This document shows, in pieces, positions 57,979 through 64,000 of a stretch of DNA of 64,000 bases. The stretch is from DATAGF01 sp963835685 (GTDB taxonomy: Bacteria > Actinomycetota > Thermoleophilia > Miltoncostaeales > Miltoncostaeaceae): positions 62,001 to 126,000 of the forward strand of contig CAWIGI010000016.1 in the NCBI GenBank assembly GCA_963835685.1. The letters run 5' to 3'. The notes beneath the pieces are model-generated. The model was not told the origin of the DNA. It saw nothing but the letters and a program-made list of their open reading frames with translations, and did no database searches. Numbering within the stretch: the stretch's first letter is position 1; the number at the start of each line of letters is the position of its first letter. The translations under genes were made by a program, and so were the position numbers.

Positions 57979-59229
57979 ATGACGCGACTGCTGGACCAGG
58001 ACATGCGCGCCTCGGGGGCGGCGCCGTGCATCGTGGTGCTGGGGCAGGGGGCGCGGCGCAACCCGCGGGCCGCCGCGAGGCGCCTGGAGGGGCACTTCGT
58101 GGCGTCGGAGCTCACCCAGACGGCCGCGCTCGCGAGCGTCGCGTTCGCGCACGCCGCGGCCGGGCAGGCGGCCGACCCCGTGCCCGACCAGCCGGTCCGC
58201 GTGTTCGAGAACCTCGGTGTCATGTACGGCACGGTCAACCGCCAGGGAGCCGCGGCGCTGCGCGCCGCCGGCGAGGTCGCCAGCATCACCGGGGCTCCCC
58301 AGCTCAGCCTGATCCGTCCCGCCCGCGTCGCTCCGGCCCGCCTCCGGCGGAAGGTCACCTGGGGCATGGAGGCCCTCGGGATACCGGACCTCTGGGACGA
58401 GGGGCTGGCGGGCGAGGGGGTGCTGGTCGGGCACCTCGACACCGGCGCCGACGGCGGGCACCCGGCCCTCAAGCGGGCCATCGCCGCCTTCGCCGAGCTG
58501 GACGGCTTCGGGCGGTTGGTCGAGCCGCCTCCGAAGCCGTACGACACCGACGACCACGGCACCCACACGGCCGCGACCATCGCCGGGAGGGCGGTCCGGG
58601 GCATGGCCGTCGGCGTCGCGCCGGAGGCCCGGCTCGCCAGCGCGATCGTGATCGAGGGCGGCGAGACGGTCGCCCGGGTGCTCGGCGGCCTCGACTGGGC
58701 CGTGGGCCAGGGCGTCCGCATCATCAGCATGTCCCTGGGGCTGCGTGGGTGGTGGGAGGACTTCGTGCCGATCGTCCGGCTCCTCCGCGAACGCAACGTC
58801 CTCCCGGTGTTCGCGGTCGGCAACGAGGGCCCGGGCACCAGCAGGTCGCCGGGCAACTACCCCGACGCGCTCTCGGTCGGCGCGACGAGCGAGGACGGGA
58901 CCGTCTGGTGGAGCTCGTCCAGCCAGCGCTTCGCCCGGCGCCGGGACCCCCTGGTCCCGGACATCGCCGCGCCCGGGGTCGGGGTCATCTCGGCCCGCCC
59001 CGGGGGGCGGGGCTTCCACGAGATGGACGGCACCTCGATGGCGACCCCCCACGTCGCCGGCCTCGCCGCGCTCCTGCTGCAGGCCAAGCCGACCGCGACC
59101 GCCGCCGCGCTCCAGCGCGCGATCTACAGCTCGTGCCGGCCCGCCTCGGGGCCGGACACCGCCCGGGGGAATCGCGGCATTCCGAACGGGCCGCGCGCGC
59201 TTCGGGCACTCCGGCGCCGGCGGCGATGA
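57979..59229 (+). CDS. S8 subtilisin-like protease
   Basis: The 416-residue protease carries the full triad: Asp154 (HLDTGAD), His193 (DDHGTHTA) and Ser353 (DGTSMATPH), with oxyanion Asn282 (VGNEGPG). Residues 1-135 form an N-terminal region before the catalytic domain with no export signal, possibly a propeptide. The tail is basic (ALRALRRRRR). It starts 36 bases after the fusion gene, with GGAGGAG before its ATG, so the two are one operon. A partner or substrate relation with the first protease is plausible but not shown. Confidence 0.88.
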   Translation: MTRLLDQDMRASGAAPCIVVLGQGARRNPRAAARRLEGHFVASELTQTAALASVAFAHAAAGQAADPVPDQPVRVFENLGVMYGTVNRQGAAALRAAGEVASITGAPQLSLIRPARVAPARLRRKVTWGMEALGIPDLWDEGLAGEGVLVGHLDTGADGGHPALKRAIAAFAELDGFGRLVEPPPKPYDTDDHGTHTAATIAGRAVRGMAVGVAPEARLASAIVIEGGETVARVLGGLDWAVGQGVRIISMSLGLRGWWEDFVPIVRLLRERNVLPVFAVGNEGPGTSRSPGNYPDALSVGATSEDGTVWWSSSSQRFARRRDPLVPDIAAPGVGVISARPGGRGFHEMDGTSMATPHVAGLAALLLQAKPTATAAALQRAIYSSCRPASGPDTARGNRGIPNGPRALRALRRRRR

Positions 59230-59289
59230 GCCGGCCCGCGGGGAGCGGTACCATCTCCCTCTCGCCGCAGCCGGATCCGGAGCCCAGCG

Positions 59290-59640
59290 ATGCCGAAACG
59301 GACGCAGAAGGCGCGAACCGATCCCGAGCTCGAGCGCCAGCTCAAGGCCGCCGCCGCCGACGGCAGCCCGGTTCAGGCGGTGGTCGTCCTGCGCTCGGGC
59401 CGCGCGGGTCCCCTCGGGCCCGATGAGGTCGACGCGCAGGCGCGCGAGGTGCTCGGGCGCGTCGAGAGCCAGGTGGGCCGGGGGGCGGCGGACGTGAACG
59501 TCTTCAAGAACATGTCCTCCCTCGTCGTGTCCGCCGAGCCCGCCTTCATCGAGGCGCTCGTGCAGCAGCCGGAGGTGGAGTCGGCCGTGGCGAACTCCCG
59601 CACGGACGAGGGCTCCACCGCCGCGGCCGCGGGCGACTGA
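59290..59640 (+). CDS. stand-alone subtilase propeptide-like (I9-type) protein
   Basis: The 116-residue protein lacks a catalytic domain. Its pattern of strand, helix, strand, helix (VQAVVVLRSG, EVDAQAREVLGRVESQV, VNVFKNMSSLVVSAEPAFIE, EALVQQPEVESAVAN) resembles inhibitor_I9 proregions that fold subtilases and block them. It starts 60 bases after the protease stop. A free propeptide could act in trans as chaperone or inhibitor of the two upstream proteases; this is inference from fold pattern and position. Its last 95 bases overlap the end of the convergent methyltransferase gene. Confidence 0.7.
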   Translation: MPKRTQKARTDPELERQLKAAAADGSPVQAVVVLRSGRAGPLGPDEVDAQAREVLGRVESQVGRGAADVNVFKNMSSLVVSAEPAFIEALVQQPEVESAVANSRTDEGSTAAAAGD

Positions 59641-60511
59641 GACCCGCGCGGCGCGGCGCAGGGGCGGGAGCCGGGACCCGCTCAACCGTGAGCCCGCCCA
59701 ACCCGGCCCCCATGCGATAGGCCAGCTCGAGCCACACATCGCCCGTCAGGTTCTCCGGCAGCCGGATGATCTTGTCGCCGTTCAGCGCATTGGTCGCGCC
59801 GAGCGTCATCCCCTCGCACAGGGTCGTGGAACCGGAGATCCTGAGGGCGTTGGCCCGCTTGCCCGGCTCGACCCTGAAGGCCCGGGTGACGGCGACACGC
59901 TCGTCAACCGGTCCGCGCGTGAAGTCGTGGGAGGCGACGACGACGCGATCGCTCACCGGCAGGATGGAGGTCGTGGCCCAGCCGTCGGCGGTGCCGGCGT
60001 AGAACGGCCACTCGTGCTTCGGCGCGGCGATCTCGTACCCGTAGTAGCGGTTGTCCGTGGAGACGAGCTGCGCGGTCGTCTCGTACCGGCTGGGGATGAG
60101 CCGCGTCTCCCGATCGATCACGCCTCGGTCCCTGAGGCTGTTGAGGGCCGGGACCTGGAGCTCGTCGAGGAGGCCGGTGTCGATGATCTCGGCGATGACG
60201 ACGTCGATGCCCGTCGGGAGATCGGCGTCCCGCACGTCGCCCTCGACCACGGTCACGACCTCGGCCAGGTCGTTCAGCGCGATGGTCGTGCGAAGGGCCT
60301 CGGCGAGCGAGTGCTCGATCTCCACCGCGTACACGCGACGCGCGCCGGCTGATGCCGCGAAGAGCGAGAGGATCCCCGTGCCGGCCCCGACGTCCAGGAC
60401 GGTGTCGTCCCCCCTGACGACGCGGCCGATCGCCGCCCGGAAGGCCAGGGTGCGCCGCTCGTCCTTCAGGCACATGTAGGGGAAGTCGGTGTTGGACCAG
60501 ATCTCTGACAT
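59546..60511 (-). CDS. PRMT-like SAM methyltransferase
   Basis: The 321-residue protein resembles protein arginine methyltransferases. It has the upstream motif LKDERRTLAFRAAIGR, motif I VLDVGAGTGILSLFAASAGA, post-I VYAVEIEH, and an acidic loop AEIIDTGLLDE that parallels the double-E loop of PRMTs. Bacterial members of this group methylate unknown targets. The C-terminal 35 residues are arginine/proline-rich, overlap the convergent I9-like gene and may be an artefact of an indel. ATG start without strong ribosome site. Confidence 0.78.
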   Translation of the reverse strand: MSEIWSNTDFPYMCLKDERRTLAFRAAIGRVVRGDDTVLDVGAGTGILSLFAASAGARRVYAVEIEHSLAEALRTTIALNDLAEVVTVVEGDVRDADLPTGIDVVIAEIIDTGLLDELQVPALNSLRDRGVIDRETRLIPSRYETTAQLVSTDNRYYGYEIAAPKHEWPFYAGTADGWATTSILPVSDRVVVASHDFTRGPVDERVAVTRAFRVEPGKRANALRISGSTTLCEGMTLGATNALNGDKIIRLPENLTGDVWLELAYRMGAGLGGLTVERVPAPAPAPRRAGLSRPRPRRWSPRPCGSSPRPTPPPAAARAPR

Positions 60512-60648
60512 GTCGCGGTCTCCCCACGTCTACGTTCGTCGCCGCGCGCTCGGTTCACCAGGGATGACTCCCCTCGGGCGGGCCGCATTCCCCCGCGGGC
60601 CGAGGCCGGGCGGGGAATATCCGGCCGCGCCGGGTGTCCTTGGTAGCG

Positions 60649-60783
60649 ATGCAGCGCACCGCTCCAGCTCGCGCTCCTGGCCGGACCGACGTCCCGTGGG
60701 GAACGCTGGCGGCGATCGACCTGCACGGCGGCGACCCCGCGAGGCTCGCCGACAGCGCCCGGCTGCGCGCGCTCCGGCGATGA
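60649..60783 (+). pseudogene. speD (SAM decarboxylase) N-terminal remnant
   Basis: A 44-codon frame reads WGTLAAIDLHGGDPARLADS, similar to the opening of S-adenosylmethionine decarboxylase (WGxHLxxDLxGCDPxxLxD pattern), then stops at TGA, whose bases overlap the next ATG. The rest of speD, including the pyruvoyl serine region, is absent. It is a truncated remnant or a short peptide unrelated to speD. Confidence 0.4.
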
Positions 60784-61439
60784 GCCAGGCCGCCCCGATC
60801 GCCGGCGCGCTGGCCGGCCTCGTGGGCGTCGTGGGCACGATCCCCTACATCCGCGACAGCCTCCGCGGCTCGACGCGCCCGCACCGCGGCACCTGGCTGA
60901 TCTGGGGCGTGCTCGCGCTGGTCGTCTGCGTGTCCCAGCGCGCGGACGGCGCGTCGTGGAGCCTGCTCATGGCGGGCACCCACGTCGTCCTGAACGCGGC
61001 CGTCCTCCTGTTCGCCGTCCGTCTCGGCAGGGGCGGCGTGAGCCCGGCCGACGCGGCGTTGATCGCGGTCGCCGGCGCCGGCGTGGCCGGGTGGCTCGTC
61101 GTCGACGAGCCGGTCGTCGCGACGGCGTGCGTGGTGGCCGCGGACCTGATCGCGACCGGGATGATGCTCCCGAAGACCTGGCGCGACCCGGGCTCCGAGA
61201 CGCTCTCCACGTTCGCGCTGGCGAGCCTGGGCGGGGCCCTGGCGGCCGGGTCCGTGGGCGCGCTCGAGCCGGCGCTGCTGCTGTATCCCGCCTACTACTG
61301 CCTGGCCAACGGCGCGCTCGCGCTGCTGATCCGGGCCAGGCGCGCGGCCGCGGCGACCAGCTCAGCCGTGCTCGTGCCGCAGGCGACGCGAACCCCGTGG
61401 AGGGTGACTTCTTCCGGTCCGTCGACCACGCCAGGCTGA
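60780..61439 (+). CDS. PQ-loop-like multi-pass membrane protein
   Basis: The 219-residue protein has about seven hydrophobic segments. Two similar loop regions read GTIPYIRDSLRGSTRPHRGT and LPKTWRDPGSETLSTFALAS, arranged like PQ-loop repeats of SWEET/SemiSWEET or KDELR-type families. Such proteins transport small solutes. The last 30 residues (after LIRARRA) are Ser/Thr/Pro-rich and may come from the rearranged DNA that follows. The ATG overlaps the speD remnant stop. Confidence 0.62.
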   Translation: MSQAAPIAGALAGLVGVVGTIPYIRDSLRGSTRPHRGTWLIWGVLALVVCVSQRADGASWSLLMAGTHVVLNAAVLLFAVRLGRGGVSPADAALIAVAGAGVAGWLVVDEPVVATACVVAADLIATGMMLPKTWRDPGSETLSTFALASLGGALAAGSVGALEPALLLYPAYYCLANGALALLIRARRAAAATSSAVLVPQATRTPWRVTSSGPSTTPG

Positions 61440-61595
61440 GTGATGCTCGATGGCGTGCTGGTCGAACCTCGATCTTGCGTGGCCGGCGATCGGCAGGATG
61501 GCGGCGCGCCTGAGGTTTCCCTAGGCTCGGCCCGCGAGGACCGCCCACGCGCAGCCCAGAGCTTCTGGGTCGCCGGCGCCGAAGGGGAGTGCACG

Positions 61596-62129
61596 ATGGC
61601 AAGACCGGGTCCTGGGTACTCGCCCGAGTTCCGGGCCGAGGCGGTGCGCCTGCTGAGCACGGGTGACAAGAGCGTGGCCGAGCTCTCGCGTGAGCTGGGC
61701 GTCTCCGAGCCGACGCTCCGCAGATGGCGGCTCCAGGCCGGGGACCCCGGTGGGGAGGCCGCGGGCCCGACCACCGACGAGGGCTCCGTCGCCCCGGAGC
61801 TCGAGGGCGACAACCGTCTGCCGAGCGAGGAGCGGGAGGGCCCGCGCGACGCGGATCGAGCGGTCCCCGCCCCCACACCCTCCACGCCCCCGGCGCTTCG
61901 CGAGGGAGATGTCCGCGCCCCGCTCACCCCCGGCGATCGAGGAAGGGACCTATCCGTGCGGAGACTGGCCAGGGCCACGGCGGGTGTGATCGATGTCGGT
62001 GTCGCTTTCGTCACCTGGCCCGCCAGGTGGGTGGCGAGGGGCTTGCGCCGGTACGCCGACCAGAACGCTGAGCCGCCCGGGACGGTCTCAGAAGGGCCGG
62101 ACGGCGAAGGGCCCGCCGCGGCCGCCTGA
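61596..62129 (+). CDS. IS3-type OrfA-like HTH protein, degenerate
   Basis: The 177-residue frame begins with a transposase_8-type helix-turn-helix (YSPEFRAEAVRLLSTGDKSV, AELSRELGVSEPTLRRWRLQ) typical of IS3 OrfA. GGGGAG precedes the ATG. After residue 50 the usual coiled coil (LREEREILKK) is replaced by a diverged DNRLPSEEREGPRDAD stretch, followed by a membrane-like VGVAFVTWPARWVARGL region. No OrfB integrase (DDE) follows. It is a decayed IS3 element or a captured HTH. Confidence 0.55.
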   Translation: MARPGPGYSPEFRAEAVRLLSTGDKSVAELSRELGVSEPTLRRWRLQAGDPGGEAAGPTTDEGSVAPELEGDNRLPSEEREGPRDADRAVPAPTPSTPPALREGDVRAPLTPGDRGRDLSVRRLARATAGVIDVGVAFVTWPARWVARGLRRYADQNAEPPGTVSEGPDGEGPAAAA

Positions 62130-62334
62130 CCGACGGCCCCGCCGGGACTCTGGCCGCCCCGGATGCCCGAGGAGCTCGTGCGTCAAAGGGGGCGGCCGAC
62201 CGGGACTGCTACGGCACCGACGCCCCGCGGACCCGCTGGCCTCCCACCATTCCCATACGCCGATCATGCCCCGTCCTCGACCCCCGCAGTGGGTTGCCGT
62301 CAAGGCCGGTCCCTCGGACCCCTGATCCGTCCAG

Positions 62335-62733
62335 CTACCCGCTGGCTACCAGCCTGACGCGCCACGCTGGCCGGTAGCGCGCTATCGCCTGAACCTGCTC
62401 GCAGGCGAAGCGGCGTGCGCTGGTCGCGTCGCTCGCCCAGACCTCGTGCTCGTGAACGTCGCAACGGACGAAGCGGTCCTCACGCGCCTCCCAGGCGGCA
62501 AACGTCACGGTGTACAGGCGAGTGCCGGGGGCGTTCGGGGTGAGGGGGCGCAAGAGCCCGAGCGACCAGCGCGGCTGCCCGCAGGCCCGGGTCGCGAGGG
62601 CCGCCTCGGCCTTCTCCCGCGCCCGGGTGACGTCCGCAGCCTGGAAGCGGGCGCGACCCATCACCCGCCGCCGCCCGCTTCCGGGCGGGCGGCGAAGCAG
62701 GGTGACCTCCCAGGACGGCGCCCGGGAGCTCAT
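62335..62733 (-). CDS. unknown protein, 132 aa
   Basis: The ATG at 62733 overlaps the upstream stop (ATGA). Segments include SSRAPSWEVTLLRRPPGS, RFQAADVTRAREKAEAALAT and RLYTVTFAAWEAREDRFVRC, then VWASDATSARRFACEQVQAI. It looks like a small alpha/beta protein and is unrelated to families I know. It is the third gene of a STAS operon. Confidence 0.55.
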   Translation of the reverse strand: MSSRAPSWEVTLLRRPPGSGRRRVMGRARFQAADVTRAREKAEAALATRACGQPRWSLGLLRPLTPNAPGTRLYTVTFAAWEAREDRFVRCDVHEHEVWASDATSARRFACEQVQAIARYRPAWRVRLVASG

Positions 62734-63107
62734 GCTCCGCCGGCCAGTCGGCTCCCCTGCAGGTGGGTGCTCGATCGCTCGATGGTGGGCACTTCTGCTT
62801 GGTGGGCTGAGAGGAGGACCTCGGCGAGCTGGTCCAGCAGGACCGGCCGCTGCGCCTGGAGCAGACGGATCGTGCGGTCGAGGACGTTGACCCCCGCGAG
62901 CCCGTGCTCGAGCAGCCACGCCGTGCTCTGCGCCCGAGCCATCTGCAGCTCGATCCCGGCGACGTCGGCCGCTGCGTCGCGGAGGATCGCCTCCTGGATC
63001 ATCAGCAGGCCGCAGGGCGGAGGCGGTGGCGGCGCGAGCGTGACCTGCATGGTCGGCGGTGGCACTCCAGGCCGCACGACGGGGTGGTCAGCGAGGGCCG
63101 GCATCAC
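62730..63107 (-). CDS. unknown protein, 125 aa, with Pro-rich linker
   Basis: The GTG at 63107 overlaps the STAS stop by four bases. A Pro-rich stretch (TMQVTLAPPPPPPCGLLMIQ) precedes a mostly helical part (IQEAILRDAAADVAGIELQM, ARAQSTAWLLEHGLAGVNVL, RPVLLDQLAEVLLSAHQAEV). The helical part suggests a coiled coil or dimerisation unit. The family is not recognised. Its coupling to a STAS gene suggests a role in the same signalling path. Confidence 0.55.
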   Translation of the reverse strand: MMPALADHPVVRPGVPPPTMQVTLAPPPPPPCGLLMIQEAILRDAAADVAGIELQMARAQSTAWLLEHGLAGVNVLDRTIRLLQAQRPVLLDQLAEVLLSAHQAEVPTIERSSTHLQGSRLAGGA

Positions 63108-63607
63108 GAGCTCCCACCGGGTCGCTTCGTCGTCTCCGCCAGCGCAACCCGAACCGTCGCCAGGTTCTCCCCGAACGCGAAGGCCGGGCGTAGGCCGGTC
63201 ACCCAGAACAGGCGAGCAAGGTCATGCCGCGGGCAGACCAGACCCAGCCGACCGCCGTTCCGATGGACTTCGTTTCGCAGGCTTACCAGCCCGCCGAGCC
63301 CCGCGGAGTCGAGCAGCCGAACCCCAGCGAGATCAATCACGAGCTGAACCTCCGCCGGGTCGTAGCGCCTCACGTGCTCCCGGAAGGCCGAGCTCGTATA
63401 GACGTCGAGCTCTCCCTGCAAGCCGACGAGGACCAGGTCCTCGAATGTCTCGGAGGTAACGTAGAGCCCCGAGGGCAGCTTCCCCGCCGCCTCCTCAACG
63501 GACCCTGCGGGCAGAACCCCGCCGCTGCCGGGGAGCGGGGATGCCTGGAGCGCATGGGACGCGAGCGGGCCGTCACGGTTCCGCTCGGGCAAACGGTCGG
63601 TGGTCAC
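63104..63607 (-). CDS. STAS anti-anti-sigma-like protein
   Basis: The protein of about 167 residues carries a STAS domain with LVGLQGELDVYTSSAFREHV and VRLLDSAGLGGLVSLRNEVH, where the conserved DSAGLG holds the phosphorylatable serine. An N-terminal stretch of about 50 residues (TTDRLPERNRDGPLASHALQ) precedes it. GTG at 63607 is chosen by length; no strong ribosome site is seen. It is paralogous to the STAS protein at 33942-34304 and is followed by two unknown genes in a tightly coupled operon. Confidence 0.75.
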   Translation of the reverse strand: MTTDRLPERNRDGPLASHALQASPLPGSGGVLPAGSVEEAAGKLPSGLYVTSETFEDLVLVGLQGELDVYTSSAFREHVRRYDPAEVQLVIDLAGVRLLDSAGLGGLVSLRNEVHRNGGRLGLVCPRHDLARLFWVTGLRPAFAFGENLATVRVALAETTKRPGGSS

Positions 63608-64000
63608 GAGGCCCCGCTTCTGCCGGCCATGAGGCGTGCCGATCGAGAAACGGGAGGAGGCTGGCTGGCCTTGATCTCCTCGGGCCCCGCCCGCACCCCG
63701 ATCGGTGCGGGTCGGGAGGACTCGAACGCCTCTGTCAGGGTACTCCCCTTTTCGCGCCGGGGACGGGGCGCTTCGTTGGCGCACTCGGCGAGAGCCGTCG
63801 TGCAGCTCGCCGGCTCTCCATTGGACCGGCGGCCGCCCTCCCGTTCTACGCCGGGAACCGGGAGGGCGACGGCGAGCTCGAGGTCCTGAACGACCACCAC
63901 GGGTGCGTGGCCGGGTGATGCCGCGGCGGGACCGGGGGATCGTCTGCGCTCCGGGCGAGGAGGACGCAGGCCATCGTGGTACGGTCGCCGCCCTCAGTTC
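63608..64000. other. right edge, no gene recognised
   Basis: Upstream of the STAS operon, the remaining 393 bases hold only frames with biased composition. I see no ribosome site, hairpin or RNA. It may contain the promoter of the STAS operon. Confidence 0.4.

Noticed and set aside
63604..63900. Minus-strand frame upstream of the STAS gene
   Set aside because: Composition is plausible but there is no ribosome site or recognisable motif, and it overlaps the STAS start region.

Overview
The window is high-GC DNA, densely packed with short gaps, many GTG starts and many 4-base stop/start overlaps. Gene content (F420-type PPOX oxidoreductase, three-subunit transhydrogenase, seven-repeat propeller proteins with RTX tails, TetR-controlled beta-oxidation genes) suggests an actinobacterium, most likely Thermoleophilia/Solirubrobacterales. 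That placement is inference from gene style, not from a marker gene.

Layout. 0.3-4.6 kb: flavin monooxygenase, two OsmC-like proteins around a nitrilase, a methyltransferase. 4.6-8.6 kb: tRNA-Thr, holB-tmk operon, a sugar-nucleotide epimerase, a PHP-type phosphatase, tRNA-Ala with a clean terminator. 8.6-11.4 kb: large LuxR-type ATPase regulator. 11.5-24.5 kb: a one-directional array of secreted proteins. Three different seven-repeat propeller families (PD40, delta-60, YVTN-like) each end in the same RTX calcium-binding tail; they alternate with PKD-like secreted proteins and end with a lipoprotein pair. Part of the array is duplicated in tandem, and one internal remnant looks like a recombination scar. 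24.6-30.8 kb: transhydrogenase pntAA-pntAB-pntB, ETF-ubiquinone oxidoreductase, a hydrolase. 31-38.8 kb: GAF-PAS-GAF-SpoIIE phosphatase, lipoprotein cytochrome c, STAS protein, serS, PfkB kinase, CorC-type CBS protein. 39-44.4 kb: small proteins, an acyl-CoA dehydrogenase, SIMPL protein, MBL hydrolase. 44.5-52.1 kb: complete minus-strand fatty-acid degradation operon tetR-fadN-fadA-fadE-fadD. 52.1-54.9 kb: VOC, AraC, PPOX, MarR and cupin genes. 55-59.6 kb: a cassette of a Vps62-like/subtilase fusion, a second subtilase and a stand-alone propeptide-like protein. 59.5-64 kb: PRMT-like methyltransferase, speD and IS3 remnants, PQ-loop-like membrane protein and a small STAS operon.

Links between genes. 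The fad operon and the divergently placed MBL hydrolase 8.6 kb away share a 13-base core of an inverted repeat at their promoters, so the TetR protein probably controls both. ETF-QO and the transhydrogenase would take up electrons from, and balance, the same oxidative metabolism.

Quality warning. At least thirty genes' worth of single-base frame breaks occur in otherwise well-conserved genes (holB, pntB, ETF-QO, serS, corC, fadE and the whole 11.5-24.5 kb array). They are almost absent from 49 to 64 kb. They look like assembly or sequencing indels rather than gene decay. Affected genes are given as one span from true start to true stop.
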